From Erysipelotrichales bacterium (GTDB lineage Bacteria; Bacillota_I; Bacilli_A; Erysipelotrichales; Erysipelotrichaceae), in NCBI GenBank assembly GCA_910576855.1, contig CAJTJP010000022.1, forward strand, positions 1-53,444: DNA of 53,444 bases. The letters run 5' to 3'. The notes beneath the pieces are model-generated. The model made no database searches and was not told the DNA's origin. It saw only the letters and a program-made list of their open reading frames with translations. Positions 1 to 7,493 of the stretch are shown here, piece by piece. Positions within the stretch are counted from its first letter, which is position 1, and every line of letters begins with the position of its first letter. The position numbers and the translations under genes are program-made.

Positions 1-633
1 TTCTTTATCCAATTCATTTAACAGAATATTACTTAACAGCGGTGATAAATTTCCACCTTGTGGTGTTCCTTTCTCGCTTTTTTCGTATTTTCCGTTTTCC
101 ATGATTCCCGCTTTCAAATATTTTCTGATTAACGATTCTGTATCCCCGTCATTTATGATGATGTGTACATAGCTCATCAGTTTGTCTTGCGGTACATTGT
201 CAAAGAATTTCTCAAGGTCTATGTCTACTATCCATAGATATCCATCATTTATATATTCTAATAGCTTCATGACTGCCATTTCACAACTTCTTTTTGGTCT
301 AAATCCATAACTGCTTTCTGAAAAGTGTTCCTCACATATAGGACTTATTATCTGTACCATTGCTTGTTGAATAACTCTATCCATTACCGTTGGTATCCCT
401 AGATTTCTTGTTCCGCCGTTCGGTTTTGGTATCTTTATTCTTTTCACCGGTTGTGGTCGATATGTCCTACTTACGATTTGTTTCTTGATACTTTTCCAGT
501 TGTCTTTAATGTATTGATTCAGTTCCTCTACGCTCACTTCATCAATTCCTGCACTACCTTTATTGGCTTTTACCTTTTGGTATGCTTGGTTCATGTTTTC
601 TCTGTCAAGTATCTTGTTTAATAACTCCGACAT
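1..633 (-). CDS. ltrA: group II intron reverse transcriptase/maturase, N-terminal 211 codons
   Basis: The intron-encoded protein copies intron RNA into DNA during retrohoming and helps splicing. The visible part starts MSELLNKILDRENM and runs through the fingers/palm region: RIKIPKPNGG, LGIPTVMDRVIQQA, SYGFRPKRSC, the first catalytic Asp block (WIVDIDLEKFFDNVP) and GTPQGGNLSPLLSNI (RT motif 4). The YADD box, the thumb/X domain and any C-terminal domain lie left of the window. The frame is open to the very first base, so it is truncated only by the window edge. The start is the ATG at 631-633. Confidence 0.93.
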   Translation of the reverse strand, partial: MSELLNKILDRENMNQAYQKVKANKGSAGIDEVSVEELNQYIKDNWKSIKKQIVSRTYRPQPVKRIKIPKPNGGTRNLGIPTVMDRVIQQAMVQIISPICEEHFSESSYGFRPKRSCEMAVMKLLEYINDGYLWIVDIDLEKFFDNVPQDKLMSYVHIIINDGDTESLIRKYLKAGIMENGKYEKSEKGTPQGGNLSPLLSNILLNELDKE

Positions 634-1146
634 ACTTTGTGTGCTCCTCTCCTTTCCGCTTTTCCATGATTTATCCTACGTTTATGAGTTCTTGGCTTCA
701 TTTACGTTTCCGCTGTTTCTCTGTCGGACATTCATAGAAAACATACATTTGTGTTGCACGATTGATACGTTCGGTCCTTCAGTGTTTCCACCTACTATGA
801 CCCCTGCTGACTTCTCATTGTTCGTTGTTACTACTCCTCACTGCACGTCGTTCTACGTCTCGCTATTGAGCCAATGAGACCTCACGGGATAAGTCCGTAT
901 TCTTTCCTCGTCTACCCTCCTGATTTACATACATGGGTTACGGCTATCTTTTGGGCTTCGTTGTTTCTTGCCAACTTGCCCGCCATATATGCCTTATTAT
1001 CAGGTTTCTGTTCGTAGGGCTACGATTTCGCTATGGCTTCTTCTCTCCCATACCTCGCGATATGAAACTTGCCAGTCGCTATTTAGTTCGTTGATAGCTA
1101 CGCCTTTGTGGACTTCCACCACAGAATACGGGCATGCCCGTCATAC
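1..1146 (-). mobile_element. class C group II intron, 5' part
   Basis: The minus strand shows a group II intron reverse transcriptase gene preceded by about 510 bases of non-coding structured sequence. The 5' splice end is placed at 1146, reading GTATG, just behind a hairpin and T-run that is also present, uninterrupted, near 12,610. The sequence resembles class C introns such as O.i.I1 in the stretch corresponding to AGAAGTCAGCAG...GTCATAGTA and GAAGGAC (near 730-830). Class C introns are known to insert directly after Rho-independent terminators, which is exactly the situation here. Domains V/VI and the 3' end are outside the window. Confidence 0.8.
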
Positions 1147-1230
1147 AAGAAAAACCGCAAAGGCTCTGTGACCTTTACGGTTATAAGTGATATAATTTCT
1201 GTTAAGTAGATATTCTACTTCTGATTTCAT
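1141..1230 (-). CDS. leader ORF 2, copy A (29 codons, ends in intron)
   Basis: This short frame starts with an ATG that overlaps the stop of leader ORF 1 as ATGA. Its product (MKSEVEYLLNRN..., ending GHRAFAVFLV) is closely similar to the start of the copy at 12,690. The DNA encoding its last ten residues is the 3' arm and T-run of a Rho-independent terminator, so a translating ribosome would have to unfold the terminator. Its stop codon (1141-1143) is supplied by the inserted group II intron. I know no named family; a regulatory leader peptide is inferred from arrangement. Confidence 0.5.
   Translation of the reverse strand: MKSEVEYLLNRNYITYNRKGHRAFAVFLV
1148..1182 (-). terminator. terminator T2, copy A (intron target)
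   Basis: On the minus strand AACCGTAAAGG pairs with CCTTTGCGGTT (11 pairs, one U-G) around an 8-base loop, followed by TTTTTCTT. The group II intron begins one base after this T-run. Confidence 0.8.
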
Positions 1231-1355
1231 AGTGAGAAGTAGCGTGACATAGACGGAAACTTTTTTAACTGGCTTCCTGCTAATCCCCGATATGCTATGT
1301 ATGGATAAACTCTGCGTTGCATGAGCAGATAGGTTACTGCCCGAAAAAAGGACAT
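1227..1355 (-). CDS. leader ORF 1, copy A (42 codons)
   Basis: The frame begins MSFFRAVTYLLMQRR and ends SRYFSL. A Shine-Dalgarno GGAGGG lies 8 bases upstream and forms the 3' arm of hairpin T1, so initiation would depend on whether that hairpin is open. The copy at 12,687-12,815 has the same length, the same ATGA overlap with leader ORF 2 and mostly conservative differences (for example AYRGLAGSQLKK against AYRGIAGSQLKK), which argues that it is translated. It lies downstream of the radical SAM gene. I do not recognise a family; attenuation leader is an inference by analogy with leaders in Tn916-type elements. Confidence 0.55.
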   Translation of the reverse strand: MSFFRAVTYLLMQRRVYPYIAYRGLAGSQLKKFPSMSRYFSL

Positions 1356-1394
1356 AAAAAAATCCCTCCAAACTTCAAAAACAAAGTTAGAGGG
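1356..1394 (-). terminator. hairpin T1, copy A (terminator/SD-sequestering)
   Basis: Minus strand: CCCTCTAACTT pairs imperfectly with AAGTTTGGAGGG and is followed by ATTTTTTT. The 3' arm contains the Shine-Dalgarno of leader ORF 1. Confidence 0.7.
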
Positions 1395-1472
1395 TAATTA
1401 AGGTACAGCAATACAGCCCATCGAACATCGTTTTTTTTATTCAATGGACGTATTTGCCTTCTCACAATCTAT

Positions 1473-2306
1473 CTATTGATTATTTAATTTTTCCTTAACA
1501 AGTTTTTCATGGTAAAAGTAATTGACATAATTTAATCCCAGTTCATCACAATACGTGTTGAGCAAATCAGCCAACGTATTCCAATATGCACTATCTTTAT
1601 TTAAATAAATTGCTTCATATTTTTCTTTTAAGTCTGGATAGTGTGTATTGATATAAGAGAGGATGCTGCTTTTGTATGCCCCTCTAAGATTCAGATTTTC
1701 AAACCAATATTCACATACATTCTCTTTCGTACCATCAATGATGTCTTTCCATTCTGTGATATACGGGAAAATAGGAGACATAAACAAAACCGTATGGATA
1801 CCCACATTATGTAATTTCTCTATCGCATGAAGCCTGTCCTTTATGGAACTGCCTTTATCCATATCCGCCCTAAAATTGTCATCTAAAGTGTTGATTGAAA
1901 ATGCCACTTTGAGATTGGACATCCTTTTCAATAATTCTATATCCCGTAAAATAAGCGTTGATTTTGTTGAAATTGTAAGTTGGCAATCTGCATCCACAAG
2001 CTGTTCTAATATCTTTCTTGTGATGCCGTATTTCTCCTCATAAGAATTATAACAGTCTGTTACAGACGACATAAAAACAGATTTTCCCTTTAATCTCTTT
2101 AGGTTAATAGGTTTTTCACACTGCTTAATGTCTATAAATTTCCCCCATTCTTCCTTATGCCCTGTAAATCTTTTCATAAATCTTGCATAGCAGTATTTAC
2201 AAGCATGAGTACAGCCGACATAGGGATTTATCACATAATCACTTGCTGGCAAATTTGATTTCGTTAAATAGTCCTTCGTATTTATTTTTTGTTCTATAAT
2301 ATCCAT
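1473..2306 (-). CDS. SPL-family radical SAM protein
   Basis: A 277-residue protein of the spore-photoproduct-lyase-like radical SAM group (COG1533). Near residue 35 it carries CTHACKYCY, a C-x3-C-x2-C triad that binds the 4Fe-4S cluster which cleaves S-adenosylmethionine. Further blocks are SVFMSSVTDCY, LTISTKSTLILRD and VAFSINTLD, as expected for the partial TIM barrel. The substrate is unknown; members of this group are often annotated DNA repair photolyase, but most are not lyases. The start codon abuts the stop codon of the XRE regulator upstream with no spacer, so both genes are one transcription unit. It is cargo of the mobile element, and its AT-rich base use differs from the backbone. 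Confidence 0.9.
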   Translation of the reverse strand: MDIIEQKINTKDYLTKSNLPASDYVINPYVGCTHACKYCYARFMKRFTGHKEEWGKFIDIKQCEKPINLKRLKGKSVFMSSVTDCYNSYEEKYGITRKILEQLVDADCQLTISTKSTLILRDIELLKRMSNLKVAFSINTLDDNFRADMDKGSSIKDRLHAIEKLHNVGIHTVLFMSPIFPYITEWKDIIDGTKENVCEYWFENLNLRGAYKSSILSYINTHYPDLKEKYEAIYLNKDSAYWNTLADLLNTYCDELGLNYVNYFYHEKLVKEKLNNQ

Positions 2307-2981
2307 CTATTGAATCACGCCTCCATGAAAATAACATTCATAAATTTTTTCATCCAAATAAAAAATATCTTCGTACCCTTGAAACCAAACAAATTCACCA
2401 CCTACTTTACAATGATAATGGTAATCGCCTTTTGTATACATTTGTGGTCCCCGATAAGGAAATTTTTCCGTAACCTGCAACAAAACTTCTTTCAAAAAGC
2501 CATTGTTAAAATTATCCCCTATAACCCGACCAGTATAATTCATGCACCAAATAGGATTATCATAGTACCATACCGCTTCTTCACCAGTAAATTTTTCTCC
2601 ACCTAAATATGTATCATAATATTGATACTCATTTTCCGCATAACAAAAATCACTGGATTTCATTCTGGAAGATTGTACTTTATTTTCATTGACTGGATAA
2701 GTATTCTTTTTTGCCGAAACCAAAAAGGAAACAACTTTATTGAGGTCAATGTCCGCACTCTTACATAATAAAATGTTGCACTCATCATCATCTTTCACTA
2801 TTCTGTCAATGGTTACGCCATATAATTCGCTTAATAATATCAAGCCATTCAATTCTGGAATTGCCTGTCCGTTTTCCCATTTGCTTACAGTCTGCCTTGC
2901 TATCCCAATCTTATCTGCCAGTTGCTCTTGGGAATAACCATTCTTCTTCCTTAGCATTTGTAATTTTTCTTCTAAATTCAT
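2307..2981 (-). CDS. XRE-family regulator with C-terminal DUF5680
   Basis: A 224-residue protein. Residues 5-60 form a Cro/C1-type helix-turn-helix (LRKKNGYSQEQLADKIGIAR, then QTVSKWENGQAIPEL). The rest (about 75-224) matches the DUF5680 type in my recollection: aromatic-rich with YDTYLGGEKFTGEEAVWYYD, NPIWCMNYTG and a KGDYHYHC block, typical of a small-molecule or protein sensing domain of unknown ligand. I chose ATG 2979-2981 because AGAGGTGA lies at proper distance; a GTG three codons upstream is possible. It probably controls itself and the radical SAM gene that follows immediately. Confidence 0.85.
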   Translation of the reverse strand: MNLEEKLQMLRKKNGYSQEQLADKIGIARQTVSKWENGQAIPELNGLILLSELYGVTIDRIVKDDDECNILLCKSADIDLNKVVSFLVSAKKNTYPVNENKVQSSRMKSSDFCYAENEYQYYDTYLGGEKFTGEEAVWYYDNPIWCMNYTGRVIGDNFNNGFLKEVLLQVTEKFPYRGPQMYTKGDYHYHCKVGGEFVWFQGYEDIFYLDEKIYECYFHGGVIQ

Positions 2982-3110
2982 ATATATCACCTCTAAAATA
3001 ACATTATATATGTTTTTCTATGGAAAGCCACCACGGGAAGTAGGCAATTATGCCACCCTTAATATGCAAGAGTAAATTTTCTTCTGAATGTTGCCTTTCA
3101 TTTAACCTAC

Positions 3111-3896
3111 TTAACGTTGTTTTCTTAACATCATCTTACTAATATAATCAACGAATCTATTTGGTAGGATGTAAGACGACATAACAAGTATCTTATTGTA
3201 AATTCCTGCCACGACTATCGTTTTTCTTTTCATAACAGCTTTATAAGCTATATCAGCAACCCGTTCTGGCGACATAACAAACAATTTAAATAATAAAGTA
3301 TCTTCCATGCCTGCTTTAGCGGCAAATTCTGTTTTTGTAGAACCTGGGCATAGAGTTGTGATTGTTACGCCAGTGCCTTTGAGTTCTGAACTAATTCCTT
3401 TTGACACAGATAAAATATATGATTTCGTTGCTGCATATACGGCATCATAGGGACATGATATATAAGAACCTGTTGAACCAATATTTAAAATCTTTCCCTG
3501 CTTGTTATCTACCATTGAGGGCAGGAACAATTTCATCATATCTGTTACAAAAAACATATGTAAGTACATCATATCATGCTCTTTTTCCCTGCTTGTTTTA
3601 ATAAAACTTCCAAACTCATTAAAACCCGCATTATTAACAAGCACATCAATTTTCAAATCCAATTCCTGCACTCTACGGAATACATATTCAGCGGCTTCTG
3701 GCTTTTCTAGTCCATAAACAATGAAAACTGATTTTATGCGGAAAGTCTGCGACAGATGATTTGATAATTCTTTCAATTTACCCTTATTTTTTGCTACCAA
3801 AATCAAGTTGTAACCTTGCTGTGCAAATTTGACAGACAGAGCCTTTCCTATTCCGCTTGTACAGCCTGTTATCAAAGCTATTTTATTATTTTTCAT
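3111..3896 (-). CDS. short-chain dehydrogenase/reductase
   Basis: A 261-residue classical SDR. The Rossmann cofactor motif TGCTSGIG lies near residue 12, NNAG near residue 90, the catalytic Ser in NIGSTGSY and the YxxxK pair as YAATK. It would oxidise or reduce a hydroxyl/keto group with NAD(P)H; the best family resemblance is to the DltE/YqjQ-like subgroup, without substrate knowledge. The start ATG 3894-3896 has GGAGGG seven bases upstream and overlaps the end of the merR gene by 11 bases, so it is translationally coupled to its likely regulator. A longer upstream frame exists but lacks a ribosome site. Confidence 0.9.
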   Translation of the reverse strand: MKNNKIALITGCTSGIGKALSVKFAQQGYNLILVAKNKGKLKELSNHLSQTFRIKSVFIVYGLEKPEAAEYVFRRVQELDLKIDVLVNNAGFNEFGSFIKTSREKEHDMMYLHMFFVTDMMKLFLPSMVDNKQGKILNIGSTGSYISCPYDAVYAATKSYILSVSKGISSELKGTGVTITTLCPGSTKTEFAAKAGMEDTLLFKLFVMSPERVADIAYKAVMKRKTIVVAGIYNKILVMSSYILPNRFVDYISKMMLRKQR

Positions 3897-4338
3897 ATGC
3901 AATCCCTCCGAGAAGTTCTTTGAAATGTTCCCATTCCATGAGATAATCCATACACTTTTGAGATTCAGTATTTTTATCATTTAAAACTTCGTCATAAAAT
4001 TCAATCTTCTTTTTTATCAGCAATAATAAATCTTGGTATGCCTTTATCTTCCCTATAATAAAAGCTTCATGCTCAACTAAAATATTTTTTCGCTCTGGTA
4101 TAGAGTTTTCCCCACCATGTTTAAGTAGAGAAATATATTGTTTTATTTTGCACATCGGCATATCTGTATCCCGTAAACAACGGATTAAAAATATCCATTC
4201 AATATCCGATTCAGAATAAATCCGTCTGTTCATTTCATCCCGTTCAATTTGGGGTAACAGACCTTCCCTCTCATAATAAAATAATGTGTCTTTCGTAATC
4301 CCTAGTTTTTGCGCTACCTCATTTGTTGTATAGTTCAT
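3886..4338 (-). CDS. MerR-family transcriptional regulator
   Basis: A 150-residue regulator. The N-terminal winged helix-turn-helix reads YTTNEVAQKLGITKDTLFYY with EREGLL after it (residues 3-30), followed by the MerR arginine region RRIYSESDIEWI and a long dimerisation helix (about 85-120). It lacks paired cysteines for metal sensing, so an organic effector is more likely. A MerR-type promoter with 19-base spacer lies directly upstream, which suggests autoregulation together with the overlapping dehydrogenase gene downstream. Confidence 0.92.
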   Translation of the reverse strand: MNYTTNEVAQKLGITKDTLFYYEREGLLPQIERDEMNRRIYSESDIEWIFLIRCLRDTDMPMCKIKQYISLLKHGGENSIPERKNILVEHEAFIIGKIKAYQDLLLLIKKKIEFYDEVLNDKNTESQKCMDYLMEWEHFKELLGGIAYEK

Positions 4339-4357
4339 ATGGACACCTCCTCAAATA

Positions 4358-4388
4358 AAAATAAACTATGGTGTACGCTCCATGTCAA
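4358..4388 (-). promoter_or_regulatory. MerR-type promoter with dyad operator
   Basis: Minus strand: TTGACA (4383-4388), 19-base spacer, TATTTT (4358-4363). The spacer contains the imperfect dyad GGAGCGTACACC. The overlong spacer with a central dyad is the hallmark of promoters twisted open by MerR proteins; it sits 20 bases ahead of the merR start codon. Confidence 0.75.
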
Positions 4389-4422
4389 TATATAAGTACA
4401 AATTTATCTGTTGGAAATTTAG

Positions 4423-4443
4423 AAAGGCGGCATTTCAGCCGCC
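4423..4443 (-). terminator. terminator after tnpV copy 1
   Basis: Minus strand GGCGGC, loop TGAAAT, GCCGCC, followed by TTTCT, 6 bases behind the tnpV stop codon. Confidence 0.75.
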
Positions 4444-4449
4444 AACCTA

Positions 4450-4824
4450 TTATGTATAAATGATTTCCTCGTTTACAATCTCCCTCGCACAAGCCCTTAT
4501 GTTACCTAGCCGTCCTGTCCATTCTAAGGCGTTTTCTTCCTTTAGCTGTTCCGTTATGCCCTGTGCCTGTTTCATGCCCTCTATGAGCCTTTCAAAACGT
4601 TCCTGCGCCTGCCTGTCAATATCGGCAAGGTAAGCGTTGAGCCTGCCGCTTGTGAGAAGATTTGTGTATGTAACCTTACAGTACTGCTTTAGGTAGTCCA
4701 GATGCTGCCGCCCGAATAAGCCAATCGGCTGTTCTTTTTCGGGCGGTAAGGCAAGGCAGGGGATAAAGTAATCCCCCTGTCGTTCAAATTCGCCGCAAAT
4801 TTTTTCAAAGATTGTTTTCTCCAT
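4450..4824 (-). CDS. tnpV: TnpV-like transposon protein, copy 1
   Basis: A 124-residue protein of the TnpV family known from Tn4451-type elements; its molecular role is not established. It has the family signature IPCL near residue 20, QPIGLFGRQHLDYLKQY, YTNLLTSGRLN and ADIDRQAQERFERLIEGMKQ in a helical second half. The start ATG 4822-4824 has GGAGG eight bases upstream and gives exactly the same length as the second copy at 16,246. It directly follows the recombinase gene (25 bases), so both are probably made from one message. An own terminator follows. Confidence 0.85.
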   Translation of the reverse strand: MEKTIFEKICGEFERQGDYFIPCLALPPEKEQPIGLFGRQHLDYLKQYCKVTYTNLLTSGRLNAYLADIDRQAQERFERLIEGMKQAQGITEQLKEENALEWTGRLGNIRACAREIVNEEIIYT

Positions 4825-4848
4825 TATGTGTACCTCCGCTATCATAGT

Positions 4849-6516
4849 TTATTTTGCCATCACTGTTTTTCGTGGGCAGTCCCTTTTTTTGCGGGGCTTC
4901 CGAATCATCTTCGTCTTGACTGTCTGCTCCCCTATGTAACCGCCGAAGCGGTAACAGATTTTGACGGTCTGCTGCATCCCGTCCTCTGTTTCCGTTCGGT
5001 CAGACACCTCAATCCGCTCTACTAAAAGATTAAGGTTCTCGGCGGTCAGTTCCGTTATCCCCACATACCCCGCCATCAGTTCCGCCCACTGTACCGCATT
5101 GCTCTGGCTGTCTTTAACTTCCTGCAGGGCATCCTCAAGCGTTGCTATCTGCTCCAATAATTTCTCCTGCTCGGTCTGGTACTTGTCAATCAATCGGGTA
5201 AAGTTGTCATTGGAGATACGCCCCGAAAGGGAATCCTCATACAGACGGTCAAACAATCTCGTCACTTCATCATAACGTTTCCTCGCCTGTTTCAGTTTCG
5301 TTTCGTTGTTTTTTCCCCTGCTCCCATCCGCTCTGGCATTCATCTTCACCGCCAGAGCCACCGCTTTTTCCCTGTCTTCAAAGGCAAGGCGCGCATAGTG
5401 CTGAATATCGGCAAGCACGGCATTGTATAAATCCTCGTAGTAAATGCGGTGGTCTGTGCAGGCTTTTGTGTTGTGGGCGTAGGTGGTGCAGACATAGATA
5501 CGGTGCCTGTCCCTGCCCCAGTACCGCAGGGCAAGGGCTTTCCCGCAAGCGCCGCACTTCACAAGCCCAGAGAAAACCGACACAAAATTATTTGTCGTGT
5601 CACGCTTCCTGCTCAGGATTTTTGCGTTCGCACCGTCAAAGATTTCCTGTGAAATCAACGGTTCGTGGGTGTTGTCCGTCCGTATCCATTCTTCCTCTGG
5701 CAGCTTCTTGTATTTGCCGAGTTTAAAAATAGCTTCCGTCTTGCACATCACGGAATGACCGAGATACACGGGGTTTCCTATCATGTTTCGTATGATGGTA
5801 TGCGACCATTCATACTGGTTCTGGGGGTTTTTGAACCGTTCGGGGTAATGCTTCTCCCCACGGGTATGCTGCCACCATGAGGGGCAGGGCACTTTTTCAT
5901 CCCGAAAAACGCTCGCTATTTTGTGCGCCCCCATGCCCGCATTTGCAAGCTCAAAAATCCGTCTTACAATCCATGCCGTTTCTTCATCGACTACCAGCTT
6001 ATTGTGGTTGTCGGATGATTTGCGGTATCCGAACGGCGCATAAGAGGAACGGTAAAGCCCCGCTTTCGCCCTCGCCCGAATGGAAGAGCGGATTTTCCGT
6101 GAATTGTCCCTGCTGTAAAATTCATTCATCACGTTCTTCAGTGCGGCAATGTCGTTGTTTTTGTTGGCGGTGTCCACGCAGTCATTGACGGCGATGTACC
6201 TCACGTTTTTCATCGGGAAATAAATCTCCGTGAAATGCCCGACCTTTAAATGGTCACGCCCCAGACGTGACAAGTCCTTTGTGATTACCACGTCAATCTT
6301 CCCCGCTTCAATGTCATCCAGCATACGGTTGAAGTCTGGACGCTCGAAATTCAAACCGCTGAATCCGTCGTCCACATAGACCTCCACCACCATAAAGCCG
6401 TGTTCCTTTGCATACTGTGTGAGCATCGCTTTCTGCGTTTTTATGCTCTCGCTGTCCCCCTGCGCCATGTCGTCTTTTGACAGCCTACAGTACAAGGCGG
6501 TTCTTAAAATACCCAT
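4849..6516 (-). CDS. tnpX: large serine recombinase (TnpX-like)
   Basis: A 555-residue site-specific recombinase that should cut and rejoin element ends through a 5'-phosphoserine link. Resolvase domain, residues 5-150: YCRLSKDD with the nucleophilic Ser, VDDGFSGLNFERPDFNRML, VITKDLSRLGRD. Recombinase domain about 170-270 (PFGYRKS ... VRRIFELA ... GMGAHKIA). A zinc ribbon follows (about 320-360: SGLVKCGACGKAL, YVCTTYAHN, CTDHRI), then a coiled coil (about 395-480) and a basic C-terminus. All expected parts are present, so it looks functional. It lies between a 57-codon ORF and tnpV. It may act on the ends of this element; the left end is not in view. Confidence 0.93.
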   Translation of the reverse strand: MGILRTALYCRLSKDDMAQGDSESIKTQKAMLTQYAKEHGFMVVEVYVDDGFSGLNFERPDFNRMLDDIEAGKIDVVITKDLSRLGRDHLKVGHFTEIYFPMKNVRYIAVNDCVDTANKNNDIAALKNVMNEFYSRDNSRKIRSSIRARAKAGLYRSSYAPFGYRKSSDNHNKLVVDEETAWIVRRIFELANAGMGAHKIASVFRDEKVPCPSWWQHTRGEKHYPERFKNPQNQYEWSHTIIRNMIGNPVYLGHSVMCKTEAIFKLGKYKKLPEEEWIRTDNTHEPLISQEIFDGANAKILSRKRDTTNNFVSVFSGLVKCGACGKALALRYWGRDRHRIYVCTTYAHNTKACTDHRIYYEDLYNAVLADIQHYARLAFEDREKAVALAVKMNARADGSRGKNNETKLKQARKRYDEVTRLFDRLYEDSLSGRISNDNFTRLIDKYQTEQEKLLEQIATLEDALQEVKDSQSNAVQWAELMAGYVGITELTAENLNLLVERIEVSDRTETEDGMQQTVKICYRFGGYIGEQTVKTKMIRKPRKKRDCPRKTVMAK

Positions 6517-6534
6517 TCAACCCATCCCCTTTCT

Positions 6535-6708
6535 TTATTTTCTGTCCCCATTGTATTCTGTATCTTTTGTTATCTCAAAGGTGCGGGGAGAAAATTTTCC
6601 CCTCCGTACCTCGTTCACAAGCAGCGAAATAAAGGCTTCCCTCATGTCCCTGCCACCCATATAGACAGGCTGAACCTCTATTTTCGGGCGTATGGTTGTT
6701 TTTGCCAT
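6535..6708 (-). CDS. small conserved transposon ORF ahead of the recombinase (57 aa)
   Basis: The product starts MAKTTIRPKIEVQPVYMGG and is followed by the recombinase gene 18 bases downstream. It is short, charged and has no membrane segment. GGGAGGA lies eight bases ahead of the chosen ATG (6706-6708); an ATG two codons earlier sits too close to it. I know similar small ORFs beside recombinases in clostridial elements only as hypothetical proteins. A role as directionality or accessory factor is conceivable by position but not shown. Confidence 0.6.
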   Translation of the reverse strand: MAKTTIRPKIEVQPVYMGGRDMREAFISLLVNEVRRGKFSPRTFEITKDTEYNGDRK

Positions 6709-7120
6709 AAGCATTATCCTCCCTAAAAGACGGACAAAGGGCATCCAAAAACCCCCTTAATCCAGATAAACATATTTATTTTCCAGTTCTTTTTTTCATA
6801 GCGCAGAGAGATTTTTCTTTCCTTTCACTACAACGACCAAGCCGCATTTACCATCCGAAAACAAAATATTAGCGGCTGTTCCTGTTCACTGTTCTTCAAA
6901 AAGGGCAGTCCCACCGCAGACGTGAGGTCAGCTTTCCCCTGTCCCCCATCTGCAAAATCGTCTGTCCGCAACTTCGTCCCAAGTTGGGACGAGGTTAAAT
7001 CCGTGCGGAAACCCTGCCGCTTTATCACTTCCAGTTTCATCTTGCAGGCAAAGGCACACCCCGATGAAAGAATATCTATTATCCATTTTTTTGTGTCTAG
7101 CAGAGCAGCATTTCCCGACG
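6709..7120. other. region without intact gene; degraded mobilization sequence
   Basis: No convincing gene. On the minus strand the segment near 6,840-6,960 resembles the tail region of the relaxase remnant near 9,790-9,870 (shared GCAGATGG(G/A)GGACA and CAGCCGCTAAT), so it is probably the decayed 3' end of another mobilization gene. It also contains the long palindrome at 6,971-6,995. Confidence 0.45.
6971..6995. repeat. 25-bp near-perfect palindrome
   Basis: TCGTCCCAA, centre G, TTGGGACGA is a perfect 9+1+9 palindrome (6974-6992), extended outside by AAC/GTT-type pairs with one wobble. There is no T-run, so it is not a terminator; protein site or cruciform is possible. Confidence 0.7.
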
Positions 7121-7493
7121 GCATGACAGCCATGACAGGTATGACGGGTATTTTGGGATACCCCCGCCGCTGTCATTCCTTACGGGAGAACACCCCGTAA
7201 ACGCAAGTGCAGGCGTGGGGTTTCCTCGCCCTTCTTCGGCTCGTAAACCCACCCCTGCGGTCAGAAAAATCAAAAGATTTTTCCGACTGCGTTTACAGGG
7301 TGTAACACACTACACTTTGCCCTGCAAAAAGCCATGTGCCAGACGTTCCCTCTGGACTCCCTTCTGGCAGGGCTGCGCCCTGCTTTATCCTCCGCTCTGC
7401 GCTTCGGATAGAAGATTGGCGGCGTTACCCGTGTCAATGCCAGCATGAGGGGGCATCCCAAAACTGCCGTCATACCCGTCATGGCTGTCATGC
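7121..7493. repeat. inverted-repeat-bounded oriT cassette, copy 1
   Basis: The cassette is bounded by 45-base inverted repeats, 7121-7165 and 7449-7493, matching in 40 of 45 positions (each begins GCATGACAGCCATGAC when read inward). Its core (about 7185-7390) recurs as the reverse complement at about 9,995-10,200. The right repeat lies inside the 3' end of the ATPase gene. Confidence 0.85.
7300..7318 (-). other. oriT: MobV-type oriT nick region, copy 1
   Basis: Minus strand AAAGTGTAGTGTGTTACAC contains TAGTGTGTTA. In pMV158 the MobV relaxase nicks TAGTGTG/TTA, and Tn4451 has the same kind of site upstream of tnpZ. Flanking hairpins are present (GAAAAATC/GATTTTTC near 7,264-7,285). Confidence 0.8.

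Larger units (their letters stand above)
1147..1394 (-). repeat. leader module, copy A
   Basis: About 250 bases that recur, diverged (roughly 80-85% by eye), at 12,607-12,852 in the same orientation. Both contain hairpin T1, leader ORF 1, ATGA overlap, leader ORF 2 and terminator T2 in the same order. Upstream of both modules there is a further CCAT...ATGG hairpin with a T8 stretch (near 1,420-1,445 and 12,890-12,915). Confidence 0.85.
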
